From: JBDNJM01 sp041687755
GTDB lineage: Bacteria > Planctomycetota > UBA1135 > GCA-002686595
Reading direction: 5' to 3'
Assembly (NCBI GenBank): GCA_041687755.1
Contig: JBDNJM010000035.1
Span: forward strand, 1 to 64,000
DNA: 64,000 nucleotides
Made by a program: the position numbers and the translations under genes. Shown here one piece after another: positions 24,601 through 37,535 of the stretch. The notes under the pieces were generated by a model. It had not been told where the DNA came from. It saw only the letters and a program-made list of their open reading frames with translations, and did not search any database. How positions within the stretch are numbered: position 1 is the stretch's first letter; each line of letters opens with the position of its first letter.

Positions 24601-26004
24601 GCTGAGCGGCAGGTGGACCGCCATTTGATCGCCGTCGAAGTCGGCGTTGAAGCCGCCGCAGACGAGCGGGTGTAGTCGAATCGCGTTGCCCTCGATAAGC
24701 ACCGGCTCGAAGGCCTGGATACCCATACGGTGAAGCGTCGGCGCGCGGTTGAGGAGCACCGGGTGATCGCGGATCACCTCGTCGAGGATGTCCCAAACCT
24801 CCTCATCGCGGCGCTCGAGCATGCGCTTGGCCGACTTGATGGTGTCGGCGAGCGCCAGCTCCTTGAGGCGTCGAATAATGAACGGCTGGAACAGCTCGAG
24901 CGCGACCTTCTTGGGCAGGCCGCACTGGTGCAGACGCAGCTCCGGGCCAACGACGATTACGGAACGAGCGGAGTAGTCCACACGCTTTCCGAGCAGGTTC
25001 TCGCGGAAGCGCCCCTGCTTGCCCTTGATCATGTCCGTTAGGGACTTGAGCGGGCGGTTCGAGGAGCCCAGCACCGGGCGACGGCAGCGCCCGTTGTCGA
25101 ACAAGGCGTCGACCGACTGCTGCAGCATCCGCTTCTCGTTGCGGATGATCACCTCAGGCGCGTTCAGGTCGAGGAGCTTCTTGAGACGGTTGTTCCGGTT
25201 GATCAGACGACGGTAGAGGTCGTTCAGGTCACTGGTCGCGAAGTTGCCCGAGTCGAGCAAGACGAGCGGGCGCAGGTCCGGCGGAATGACGGGGATCACC
25301 TCAAGGATGATCCAGTCCGGGTTGTTGCCCGAGTCCCGCAGCATCTCGACCGTCTTGAGACGCTTGATGACGTCCTTCTGGCGCTGCTTAGAGCGCGTCG
25401 ACAGCAGCTCCTCGCGCAGCTCTAGGGAGAGTTGCTGAAGGTCGAGACGGCGCAGCATCTTCTTGACTGCCTCGGCCCCCATGTCTGCGTCGAAATCAGA
25501 GCCGTACTTGGCGCGCGCCTGACGGTACTCCTCCTCGGTCAGCAGCTGCTTCTCCTCGAGGGGCGTGTCGCCCGGCTCGATGACGATGTAGTCCTGGAAG
25601 TAGATCACCCGCTCCAGATTCGACGTCTTCATGTCGAGCAGAGTGCCCAGGCGCGAAGGCATCGCCTTGAAGAACCAGATGTGCGCGACCGGCGCAGCCA
25701 GGTTGATGTGCCCCATGCGCTTCCGACGCACGCGGCTGTGGGTGACCATCACGCCACACTTATCGCAGACGATGCCCTTGTGCTTGATGCCCTTGTACTT
25801 GCCACAGGCACACTCCCAGTCGCGTTCCGGACCAAAGATGCGCTCGCAGAAGAGGCCGTCGCGTTCCGGACGGTAGGTCCGGTAGTTGATGGTCTCCGGC
25901 TTCTTGACCTCACCGTACGACCAGGAACGGATGTCCTCGGGGCTCGCGAGGCAGATCTTGACGCTGCCGTAGTCGTTGATCCGGGTGTAGACGTTTTCAG
26001 ACAT
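21688..26004 (-). CDS. rpoC: RNA polymerase beta-prime subunit
   Basis: The 1438-residue product holds the catalytic magnesium motif NADFDGDQM at 453-461. The N-terminal zinc finger has Cys 65, 67, 80 and 83. The second cysteine set is in CESGLGICARCYG, and the bridge-helix/trigger-loop region has QSIGEPGTQLTMRTFHIGG. The lineage-typical insert of sandwich-barrel-hybrid repeats seems modest in size. A C-terminal acidic tail of about 50 residues (DEMEAMLSG to the end) is disordered in appearance. It follows rpoB by 143 bases. Confidence 0.98.
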   Translation of the reverse strand: MSENVYTRINDYGSVKICLASPEDIRSWSYGEVKKPETINYRTYRPERDGLFCERIFGPERDWECACGKYKGIKHKGIVCDKCGVMVTHSRVRRKRMGHINLAAPVAHIWFFKAMPSRLGTLLDMKTSNLERVIYFQDYIVIEPGDTPLEEKQLLTEEEYRQARAKYGSDFDADMGAEAVKKMLRRLDLQQLSLELREELLSTRSKQRQKDVIKRLKTVEMLRDSGNNPDWIILEVIPVIPPDLRPLVLLDSGNFATSDLNDLYRRLINRNNRLKKLLDLNAPEVIIRNEKRMLQQSVDALFDNGRCRRPVLGSSNRPLKSLTDMIKGKQGRFRENLLGKRVDYSARSVIVVGPELRLHQCGLPKKVALELFQPFIIRRLKELALADTIKSAKRMLERRDEEVWDILDEVIRDHPVLLNRAPTLHRMGIQAFEPVLIEGNAIRLHPLVCGGFNADFDGDQMAVHLPLSYEAQIEASTLMLSTNNIFSPANGAPIIAPSQDMVLGLFYLTKHPHESASKARFFSGPEELFLAYGHGLTRTHLPVRVRMEPGTLVKFGKDDEPIEVNEDGKIVQINEAGEEERGYLLCTIGRAIFNDILPSGMPFYNYELSKKAIAGLISDCHRLLGRDATLTLLDDLKDLGFKSATRAGLSFAKDDMRIPDTKPAILEDTQDAIDKVEESFQKGNITDEERYLKIIDLWTAAREQVGQDLMKLLEADVYEDDVYVNPIHCMVTSGARGSIDQIRQLAGMRGLMAKPSGKIIETPIKANFREGLKVLEYFSSTHGARKGLADTALKTADAGYLTRKLTDVAQNVVITRDDCGTPNGIFKAPVYKGEKIVVSLSQAITGRVARDTIIDVVSDDVVIRENEIITEETAAKIEALGFEKVQVRSPLTCESGLGICARCYGMDLSRGTVAERGLACGIIAAQSIGEPGTQLTMRTFHIGGTASRSIEQSELKVKRAGKVAYQKLKVVKNVEGQEVALNRNGELVVMDDRERELDRYVIPIGAVLTAKDGAELEAGEVLCEWDPHHVPILAEFKGRIRFEDLIEGKTLRIERDARRGITRKQVMEHKGDLHPQLVLEDDQGESLAIYPIPERAYIEVDDGQKISPGDLVAKSSREAGGTQDITGGLPRVTELFESRRPKDPAVIAEIDGVVELGDKKRGKRTIIVRALDEKGAVIEELEHAVPQGKHLRVHKGNEVKAGDPLVDGPLVPGDILRISGEEEVQRYLLSEIQNVYRSQGVPIDDKHIEIILSQMMRKVQVNDPGDSEFLPGAVVDKIRFRTENDKLRKERKKPATGITLLLGVTKASLSSESFISAASFQETTKVLTEAAMAGKRDFLVGLKENVILGHMVPTGTGFRDHYRTRVKKNIDFGEIGKGFGAGGGRSMDEMEAMLSGSLDALAGESALGATGTSGAPLPDPLGVDSPDALPTTGASEEV

Positions 26005-26147
26005 AGCTTTCAGTACCTAGGCGTGAGCGGCGCGGACGGGGGCGCGGCGGACTCCGGCGAGTCCGTCATGCGCCGTCAGGCAGTGGGTCGTGGACGAGAA
26101 TGTGGCGGCTGTGGTGCGACGAGGGAGGCGGGGCTAGCGAGCGGAAC

Positions 26148-29873
<3,726 letters not shown>

Positions 29874-31052
29874 CGGGGCGCTCGAGGTCGAGGCGTCTTG
29901 TTGCTCGAAGCTCCACTGCAGAGCCGGGGCGCTCTGCGGGGGTCTCCGAGAAGTTCGGTCGGGGTGGCGGAAGGAACCCGGCTGAAGGGTGCCTTCGGAG
30001 CAGGAAGCGAGGTGGCCGGGAGGCTGAACCTGGTCCGCGCTTCACGGGGAGGAGAATCTGCTCTGCGAAAAGTGCGGTGGATACGAGGGTTCGCCGGCGG
30101 TTGAGAGCCCGAGGGGTCGCGGTACTCTCGGGTCGAACGACGGCGCTGTCCGTCCGACGACGAAGGGGCCAGCGGCCTCCCTCAGGAGATCGTTCGTGCG
30201 GGGGCGATCATGCCGGTGCGGTCAAACGCAAGCGGTCGGGGTGCAGGCTCGAGGGGGTGGCTGGAACGGGGAGCGGCCGGAGCCGCCAAGTGGTGTCGAG
30301 AATGCGCAGGGTTCGCCAGTCGTTGGGAGCTGGGGTAGCTCGCGGAGAGCAATCTTGCGGGGCTGCCGGGGCTGGGCCCGCAACGGACGGGAATGCAGGA
30401 CAAATCGCGATGCTGGACGCGCCAGCACTCCCAGGCTTGGGTCCCGGGAGAGTTCGATCACCCTCTGAGGGAATCGTCCATGGCACAATTCGTGCCAAGT
30501 TGACGGCTCCCTGTCAACCTTCGTCCAGATCTAGAGGGACAAAGCTCCCTGCCAGCCCTGGCAATCGAGGGTATCTGCGGAGCCACGCTCAGAAGGCGGA
30601 CCCCATGCTGCTGATCAGGCCAAGGCAGCCAGATCCGCACGTCCGGGAGCGGCGTCTAGCTGATCCCGTTGGGTTGCGAATCGGTGGGCTCCGCCAGGCT
30701 CGGACGTGCTAGCGACGCCTAACTCCTCTCGAACCCCGGATCGCTAGGCCATCGGTGGGGTCGCTTGAGGAAGAGCTTGGCCCGTCGCTCGGGCAAATGA
30801 GGCGGTGGCCCACTTGCGCGGGAGAGCCCCAATAAATCCACGCTGCGGAGGGCGTAAGCCCTCCAGGCGCGCATGTGCTGGCCCCAATCGTGTTCAGGAC
30901 CAGATCCGCGACAGACGCGTCGAGACGCGCCTGCGACGACGGAACAGCCGATGCCACCACGCCCACGCACCAGACAAAGCCTTCAAGGGAGCCCGCCTGA
31001 AGCGGACTCCCTTGGAAGCGGACTCGGGGCGAACGCCGAGGCCTGAACCGAA
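29874..31052. other. 1.18 kb spacer between rplL and rpoB
   Basis: The usual gap here is a few hundred bases, holding an attenuator. I find no open frame with a recognisable product on either strand. Visible items are the hairpin at 30985-31013, a palindrome TGGCAC-N5-GTGCCA at 30481-30497, and a minus-strand TTGACA (30517-30512) with only a poor -10 (ACGAAT, 18-base spacing). The last could be an rpoBC promoter with a leader of about 600 bases, but the support is weak. Confidence 0.55.
30985..31013 (-). terminator. Attenuator-like hairpin after rplL
   Basis: A stem of seven pairs, one mismatch and four more pairs (AAGGGAG with CTCCCTT at its base) starts 39 bases beyond the rplL stop. It is followed on the minus strand by GAAGGCTTTGTCT, a broken U tract. 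Partial termination between rplL and rpoB is known in other bacteria and would lower rpoBC output relative to L7/L12. Confidence 0.45.
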
Positions 31053-31454
31053 CTAGGCGATCTTGGCTTTGCCGCCAACCGCTTCGATCTGCTTGGCGAT
31101 CCCTTCGGCTTCGTCCTTGGACACGCCTTCCTTGATCTTCTTGCCGGGGTTGTCGACGAGCTCCTTGGCTTCTTTGAGGCCCAAGCCAGTGATGGCGCGG
31201 ACTTCCTTGATGACCTGGATTTTCTTGTCGCCAACTGCCTCGAGGATGACGTCGAACGAGGTCTGCTCTTCGGCGGCCTCGCCACCGCCTGCCGGAGCGG
31301 CAGCAACGGCAGCGGGAGCTGCGGCGCTGACGCCCCAGTGATCCTCAAGGTGCTTCACGAGCTTAGAGGCCTGGAGCAGGCTCAGCCCGTCCAGCTTGGT
31401 GACGATGCCCTGCAGATCGGCATCGAGCTCGACGGTGGTGGTTTCTTCCGACAT
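31053..31454 (-). CDS. rplL: 50S ribosomal protein L7/L12 (bL12)
   Basis: L12 forms the mobile stalk that recruits translation GTPases. The 133-residue product has the dimerising N-terminal domain and an Ala/Gly-rich hinge (APAAVAAAPAGGGEAAEEQT). The C-terminal factor-binding domain is FDVILEAVGDKKIQVIKEVR with AITGLGLKEAKELVDN. The order rplJ-rplL is normal. Confidence 0.97.
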   Translation of the reverse strand: MSEETTTVELDADLQGIVTKLDGLSLLQASKLVKHLEDHWGVSAAAPAAVAAAPAGGGEAAEEQTSFDVILEAVGDKKIQVIKEVRAITGLGLKEAKELVDNPGKKIKEGVSKDEAEGIAKQIEAVGGKAKIA

Positions 31455-31561
31455 GGGAGTCTCCTAGGGGGTTCTTTGCGTGGGTACGCGTAAGGTTTTC
31501 GGGTAGCCCCCGACCAACGCCGCGTCACGCGGCAGGCAGGGGCTTAAGTGGGGAATGGAAA

Positions 31562-32101
31562 TCAGCCGTCGGCGGGGGCTTCTCCCCCAGCGTCGACCTT
31601 GGCTTGCAGGACCCGGGCAATCGCGCCTTGGGGCGCTGCCAGGAGACCGACGAGTTGCTGAGACGGGCCGGAGATGCATCCGAGGAGCATGGAGCGCAGA
31701 GTGTCCTTGTCGGGCACGTCTGCGAGCGCGGCCGCGTCTGCGGCACCGAGGACAGAGCCCTCTAGAGCGCCCGCGCGAACGGTGACCTTGCCGGCCTTCT
31801 TGACCTCTTTCGAGGTGAAGACCTTGGCTGCGTTGATGGCCGCCTCCGCGTTGCCACATGTGACGGCGATCGGGCCCTGAAAGACCTCTTCGCCGAACTC
31901 GAATCCGCAGTCGGCCAGAGCCGCTCGCGCGATCTTGTTCGGCACGACCCGCAGGGTCATGCCGTGCTCGGCCAACTGGGTCCGCAGCGATTCGTTTGCC
32001 GGCATATCGAGTCCATCGATGCCGATCACGAGAACGCTGTCCGTGTCTTTGAATGCCTCGCGGAGCTCCGCAGCAGCTAGTTTCTTGACGATCGAGGGCA
32101 T
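31562..32101 (-). CDS. rplJ: 50S ribosomal protein L10 (uL10)
   Basis: L10 anchors L12 dimers to 23S rRNA. The 179-residue product starts MPSIVKKLAAAELREAFKDT. It has the RVVPNKIARAAL and GPIAVTCGN blocks and a C-terminal Ala-rich helix (PQGAIARVLQAKVDAGGE) that binds L12. Only four bases separate it from rplA, so there is no room for the L10-binding leader that controls rplJL in E. coli. Any such control must act elsewhere. Confidence 0.95.
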   Translation of the reverse strand: MPSIVKKLAAAELREAFKDTDSVLVIGIDGLDMPANESLRTQLAEHGMTLRVVPNKIARAALADCGFEFGEEVFQGPIAVTCGNAEAAINAAKVFTSKEVKKAGKVTVRAGALEGSVLGAADAAALADVPDKDTLRSMLLGCISGPSQQLVGLLAAPQGAIARVLQAKVDAGGEAPADG

Positions 32102-32105
32102 GGGA

Positions 32106-32792
32106 TCAGCCTCCGTGCTGGATCAGGGCGCCGGGGCCCATGGTTGTCGAGACCGAGATCTTACGCATGTACGTGCCCTTGACGGCCGCGGGGCGCATGC
32201 CCCCCAGGTAGCCCAAGAAGGCCTCCAGGTTGAGGACTAGGTCCTCCGCCGGGAACGAACGCTTCCCGAGGGGAGCGTGCACGTTGCCGCCTGCATCCGT
32301 ACGGAACTCGACCTTACCGGCCTTGAACTCCAGTACGGCCTTGGCGACGTCGGGCGTGACCGTGCCGCTCTTCGGGCTGGGCATCTTGCCCTGGGGACCC
32401 AGGACGCGGCCGAGCTTTCCGACGTGCTTCATCATGTCTGGGCTGGCGATCACGACGTCAAAGTCGAGCCACCCCCCAGCAATCTTGTCGGCGAGCTCGC
32501 CTGAACCGACCTCGTCGGCTCCTGCGGCCTTGGCGGCCTCTGCCTTCTCGCCCTCGGCGAAGACGACAACTTTGACCGCCTTGCCGAGTCCCTTAGGAAG
32601 GGAGACGGCACCGCGAACCAGTTGGTCCGACTTGCGGGCGTCGATGCCGAGCTTCACGACCACGTCGACGGTCTCGTCGAACTTTGGCGCGGGAAGGCTC
32701 TTTAGCAGCTCGAAAGCCGCCAGGGCCGGGTACGTCATATCAGGATCGACCTTCTCAAAGGCCGCCGTGTAGCGCTTGCTTCGCTTCGCCAT
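32106..32792 (-). CDS. rplA: 50S ribosomal protein L1 (uL1)
   Basis: L1 forms the mobile E-site stalk and represses the rplKA operon in E. coli. The 228-residue product starts MAKRSKRYTAAFEKVDPDM. It has DVVVKLGIDARKSDQLVRGA, the MMKHVGKLGRVLGPQGKMPS signature and GKVEFRTDAGGNVHAPLGK. It starts one base after the rplK stop. Confidence 0.97.
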   Translation of the reverse strand: MAKRSKRYTAAFEKVDPDMTYPALAAFELLKSLPAPKFDETVDVVVKLGIDARKSDQLVRGAVSLPKGLGKAVKVVVFAEGEKAEAAKAAGADEVGSGELADKIAGGWLDFDVVIASPDMMKHVGKLGRVLGPQGKMPSPKSGTVTPDVAKAVLEFKAGKVEFRTDAGGNVHAPLGKRSFPAEDLVLNLEAFLGYLGGMRPAAVKGTYMRKISVSTTMGPGALIQHGG

Positions 32793-32793
32793 G

Positions 32794-33219
32794 TCAGTCT
32801 TTCACCTCAATGCCGCTCGAGCGGGCAGTGCCTTCGATGATCCGACAGGCTTGCTCCAAAGAGCGAGCGTTCAGGTCGGCCATCTTGATGTTGGCGATCT
32901 CTTCAACTTGGGCGCGCGTAACGCTGCCCGCGATTTCGTGGCCGACGGCCCCTGCAGCTTTCTCCAGGTTCGCCGCCTTCTTCAGCAGAACGGAGGCCGG
33001 CGGCGACTTCAGGATGAAGTCGAAGCTGCGGTCCTTGTAAACGGAGATCTCGACGGGGATGATCATCCCCATCTGGTCCCGCGTCCGGTCGTTGAACTCC
33101 TTGACGAACTGCGCGATGTTCACGCCGTGCGATCCGAGCGCCGGGCCCACCGGCGGTGCCGGTGTTGCCTTGCCCGCGGGGCACTGCAGCTTGATCTTGC
33201 CTGTGACTTCTTTGGCCAT
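32794..33219 (-). CDS. rplK: 50S ribosomal protein L11 (uL11)
   Basis: L11 forms the GTPase-associated centre with the L10 stalk and is the thiostrepton target region. The 141-residue product starts MAKEVTGKIKLQCPAGKATP. It has PPVGPALGSHGVNIAQFVKE and the C-terminal GTARSSGIEVKD. The C-terminal domain keeps the proline helix. It follows nusG by 137 bases. Confidence 0.97.
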   Translation of the reverse strand: MAKEVTGKIKLQCPAGKATPAPPVGPALGSHGVNIAQFVKEFNDRTRDQMGMIIPVEISVYKDRSFDFILKSPPASVLLKKAANLEKAAGAVGHEIAGSVTRAQVEEIANIKMADLNARSLEQACRIIEGTARSSGIEVKD

Positions 33220-33356
33220 GGGAGGGATAGTTCGGCCGGGGCTCGGAGGAGTCCCGGCGGCGCGCTCGTGCGCGACCTACGGTGTTCGGTAGAGGGGGTG
33301 CCCGCGGGGATTCGGGCTCGTAAATGCTTGTTCAGGGTCAGGTCGCCTGCCGTCGT

Positions 33357-33908
33357 TTAGACGGCTTCGACCTCCCAGTACTCAAGTTCGACGGGTGTCG
33401 GGCGGCCGAAGATCGTCACGATGACTTTGACAGTCCCCTTTTCGGGGTTGACATCGTCCACCTGACCATCGAAGCCCTCGAAGGCTCCTGACTTAATCTT
33501 GACCATGTCGCCCTTGGCCATGCTGATGCTGACTTGGGGGCGCTGTTCGGTTTCTGTCATGCGGTCCAGGATGCCGCTGACCTCGCTTTCGCTCAGGGAC
33601 TCCGGCTCGTTGCGCGAGCCGAGGAAGTCCCCGAAGCCAGGCGTGTCGCGCATCGTGCTGCGGGCCTTGATCGTCTTGTCGCTGTCGGGCTCCGACAGGT
33701 CGGCCTGGACCATCAGATAGCCGGGGTACAGCTTCTTTGTGATGATTCGACGCTTGCCGTTCTTCAGGTCCGTGACGCGCTCGAAGGGCACCAAGACCTG
33801 CGGAATCACATCCACCACGTCGGCCACTTTCAGGCGTGTCTCGAGCTGCTTGCGCACCGAGTCTTCGCGACCCGATTGGCAGCGAACGAAGTACCACTTG
33901 TGTGACAT
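33357..33908 (-). CDS. nusG: Transcription antitermination/elongation factor NusG
   Basis: NusG binds RNA polymerase and couples it to Rho or to ribosomes through S10. The 183-residue product has the NGN domain (MSHKWYFVRCQSGREDSVRK, then KLYPGYLMVQADLS). TPGFGDFLGSRNEPESLSES follows, and the KOW domain is GDMVKIKSGAFEGFDGQVDD. No purine-rich Shine-Dalgarno precedes the ATG; the leader is pyrimidine-rich (CCCCCCTCCATG) and is preceded by a CCTCC-bearing tandem repeat. Confidence 0.97.
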   Translation of the reverse strand: MSHKWYFVRCQSGREDSVRKQLETRLKVADVVDVIPQVLVPFERVTDLKNGKRRIITKKLYPGYLMVQADLSEPDSDKTIKARSTMRDTPGFGDFLGSRNEPESLSESEVSGILDRMTETEQRPQVSISMAKGDMVKIKSGAFEGFDGQVDDVNPEKGTVKVIVTIFGRPTPVELEYWEVEAV

Positions 33909-33920
33909 GGAGGGGGGTTG

Positions 33921-34050
33921 GGGGAGGTCCGGGGAGGTCCGGGGATGTCCGGGGGAGGTCCGGGGAGGTCCGGGGGAGGTCCGGGGGAGGTCCGGGGAGG
34001 TCCGGGGAGGTCCGGGGAGGTCCGGGAGGTCCGGGAGGTCCGGGAGGTCC
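33921..34050. repeat. 13-copy tandem repeat in the secE-nusG spacer
   Basis: Thirteen units of 9-11 bases (core GGGGAGGTCC on the plus strand, GGACCTCCCC in the mRNA) run head to tail from 33921 to 34050. They vary only in the number of G, plus one G-to-T change in unit 3. The array fills almost the whole gap between secE and nusG. In the transcript every unit but one carries CCUCC, the anti-Shine-Dalgarno sequence. Confidence 0.95.
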
Positions 34051-34058
34051 GATCAGGC

Positions 34059-34487
34059 TCAGCCGATGAACAGGCTTCTAGCGACGCGACCGAAGAACCA
34101 GTCGGCAGCCGCCATGAAGCCCATAAGGAACAGAACGCAGATAATGACGACGATGCTGGAGTTGATGACGTCCGGCATCGTCGGCCAGGTGACCTTGCGC
34201 AGTTCACCTTCCGTGTCGATCAAGAAGTCGGCAACTTTTTGCTGACGCTGCCAGCGCAAGAGAAACAGCAGGCCGGTGACGAACGCGACCAGCGAGACCA
34301 AGAAAGCGCCGTTGACGGCGACCTGAACCACGGGAATCACCAGTCCCCCGAGAGCCGGCTCCAACGCATCCACGTTGCTGACCAGCTGGGTGTTCAGGAA
34401 CTTGCAGCCGAACGCGAGGAAGAACACGAGGCTCCAGAACGCGAACATGCGCGCTAGTCGGCCTTGATCTTGCTTGTATTCGGGCAT
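34059..34487 (-). CDS. secE: Preprotein translocase subunit SecE, three-helix form
   Basis: SecE clamps the SecY channel. The 142-residue product has two extra membrane spans (about 14-34 and 48-75) before the conserved amphipathic segment with ELRKVTWPT and the last span (VVIICVLFLMGFMAAADWFF). E. coli SecE also has three spans, whereas most bacterial SecE proteins are single-span. It sits between tuf and nusG. No rpmG or tRNA-Trp, common neighbours here, is present. Confidence 0.93.
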   Translation of the reverse strand: MPEYKQDQGRLARMFAFWSLVFFLAFGCKFLNTQLVSNVDALEPALGGLVIPVVQVAVNGAFLVSLVAFVTGLLFLLRWQRQQKVADFLIDTEGELRKVTWPTMPDVINSSIVVIICVLFLMGFMAAADWFFGRVARSLFIG

Positions 34488-34561
34488 CGCTGTGCGTGGT
34501 CTTCTGGCGGGTGGGGCAGGAGCCGAGCTGGCTTGGTGCTCGGAGGGCGGATCCGGATCGC

Positions 34562-34594
34562 CGAAGCGCGCAACCCTGTGGGTCGCGCGCTTCG
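34562..34594 (-). terminator. Strong hairpin in the tuf-secE spacer
   Basis: Ten perfect base pairs (CGAAGCGCGC with GCGCGCTTCG) continue, after one mismatch, into four more pairs around a TGT loop. The hairpin starts 17 bases after the tuf stop. The minus strand has no U tract after it, so it may slow transcription or protect the tuf 3' end rather than terminate. On the plus strand it is followed by TCTTTTTAG, but no plus-strand gene precedes it. Confidence 0.5.
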
Positions 34595-34610
34595 AACGGA
34601 TCTTTTTAGA

Positions 34611-35819
<1,209 letters not shown>

Positions 35820-35918
35820 CTCTGATCGGGGTAGGGGCGCGGGTAAGACCCGCTGGAGGAATGGAGTCCGTCCGCGGTGGCGCCGCGCGACGGTGTGCAA
35901 TCTAACTAGTTTCTGAGT

Positions 35919-35939
35919 CCACGACCTTTAGGGTCGTGG
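35919..35939 (-). other. Hairpin in the tuf leader
   Basis: An eight-pair stem (CCACGACC with GGTCGTGG) and loop TTTAG lies between tRNA-Thr(GGU) and tuf. A second small hairpin (GGCGAC-GA-GTCGCC) lies beside it. No U tract follows on the minus strand. They could mark the processing site that separates the tRNA part of the transcript from the tuf mRNA. Confidence 0.4.
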
Positions 35940-35980
35940 CCCCGCGGGAGGCGACGAGTCGCCCAACGCGAGGGTGGGAG

Positions 35981-36057
<77 letters not shown>

Positions 36058-36208
36058 GCTGGCTGACCGCGTCGACTTTCGTCAGGCGGTGCAGCCGGCT
36101 CGTTGACGTCTGGAGCGACTCCCCTATTCCGCGACCCAAGCCGCAGAACGGAGGCTTGCTAGAGGCTAAGCAAACCCCGATTGAGGCGGGAGGTGCTCGA
36201 GCGGGAGG

Positions 36209-36282
36209 TGGAGCGGGTGGTGGGAATCGAACCCACCCCTTCAGCTTGGAAGGCTGACGTTCTACCGATGAACTACACCCGC
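36209..36282 (-). tRNA. tRNA-Gly (anticodon UCC)
   Basis: The 74-base gene has acceptor GCGGGTG with CACCCGC, anticodon arm TCAGC-CTTCCAA-GCTGA and T-arm GTGGG-TTCGATT-CCCAC. The CCA end is encoded. The 153-base gap to tRNA-Thr(GGU) holds nothing that I recognise. Confidence 0.95.
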
Positions 36283-36560
36283 CCGCGTGTGCGGGCTATG
36301 TCCCAAGCGAGACCTCCCTGGCATACCGGCGGAGCGGCGAAGGGGGGAATCGGGCGCGGCAATGCGCGCTACCGGATCACGAGCGAACGACCTTGGCCCT
36401 CTTCGAGGCTGGGCAGTGCGTTGGATCCCCCGGCTGCGGTGGACTGCATGCGTGCCCGACAAGCTCGGCTCAGGAGAGGGCGCTGGCACGCACCGGTTAG
36501 GGCGCGGCGCAGGTCGCTTCCTGGCGGGCTTGAAGCTGGCTCTTGGCGTCAGCTTGAAGA

Positions 36561-36645
<85 letters not shown>

Positions 36646-37057
36646 ATATCCACCCCAACGAGGTGATCCCGAGAAATCGGGGCCACCCGGCTCGGGTGAA
36701 GGTCGTCGCTGGCGAATCGGTACGGATGCTTGTCCTCGCAGTGCCCGGCCCCTCTCGGGGCCTGGGGAGCGCCGATGGCGGCTCCTGGGCTGCAGTCCTG
36801 CGGCGCGCGTGAGCGCGGTCGCCCCCCTTCAGCGCTGGAGGGGCGGCACCCTTCGCGAGGGAGTCGCTCCCCCATGCGAAATGGGGTGGGCTGGCGGGAT
36901 CGAGCTCCCGGCTCGTCCAGACGTCGGATTCGGTTGTTATGGAGCACTCGGACGCGCCGAGGGGCATAGATCGCGGTGCGATCGGCCTGCCCAGGCCTGT
37001 GCGGTGGCTACCTGTCCCGCTCGCAGATCTTCCGGACGGCCGGATGGAGCGAGGAGG
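36646..37057. other. 412-base spacer between tRNA-Tyr and tRNA-Thr(UGU)
   Basis: No gene or RNA structure can be supported here. Long open frames that cross it end in peptides typical of translated tRNA genes. The gap is much wider than in the E. coli thrU-tyrU pair, so the primary transcript would contain a long non-coding segment removed on processing, unless each tRNA has its own promoter. Confidence 0.55.
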
Positions 37058-37133
37058 TGGGGCCAGCGGCGGGACTCGAACCCGCAACCCTCAGATTACA
37101 AATCTGATGCTCTGCCAATTGAGCCACGCTGGC
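37058..37133 (-). tRNA. tRNA-Thr (anticodon UGU)
   Basis: The 76-base gene has acceptor GCCAGCG with CGCTGGC, anticodon arm TCAGA-TTTGTAA-TCTGA and T-arm GCGGG-TTCGAGT-CCCGC. The CCA end is encoded. It is the first gene downstream of a promoter candidate at 37194-37221. Confidence 0.95.
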
Positions 37134-37193
37134 AGCGCGGCGGTTAGGGCCAAAGCAAGGCTGGGGCCGGTGACGCCGGCTTTTGGGCCGCTC

Positions 37194-37221
37194 AGAATAG
37201 GGACGGTCCAGGCCCCGTCAA
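37194..37221 (-). promoter_or_regulatory. Promoter of the tRNA-tuf operon
   Basis: On the minus strand TTGACG (37221-37216) and TATTCT (37199-37194) are 16 bases apart, with five and four matches to consensus. Transcription would start near 37186, about 53 bases before tRNA-Thr(UGU). The layout fits an operon of four tRNAs and tuf. Confidence 0.6.
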
Positions 37222-37535
37222 TCCTCAACGTCGGGATTTCCGCGGGGAGGGCCAGGAATTTCAAATCCGAGCCGCGCGGATCGGGGCCGGCCGAGACACA
37301 ACCCGGAGCCTACTCGAACCCGCTCGACCGTTTCGGGAAAGGCATGGGGCTGGTGGATCCGGTGCATTGCGATCCTGTCGCCAGCCCCTCAGCCCTCCCT
37401 TCCGCTCACAGCGTGTGAACCACTGCGCCTGGCGCAATCCGTTCGCGCGCTGCCCGCTCCAACACAGCCTGGTGCTGGGCTCGATGGCAACTGAGAGGCA
37501 TTTCGGCTGGGCAACGCCATTGCTTCAGAGCCCCC

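Noticed and set aside
30709..30966. Small protein genes in the rplL-rpoB gap
   Set aside because: Frames of 70-96 codons exist on both strands, but composition is low-complexity, none has a convincing start, and none resembles a known protein.
33921..34050. CRISPR array at the nusG leader
   Set aside because: The units are 9-11 bases in direct contact, with no unique spacers and no cas genes. It is a minisatellite.
34488..34610. tRNA-Trp or rpmG between tuf and secE
   Set aside because: No cloverleaf and no L33-like frame is present. The only structure is a strong hairpin.
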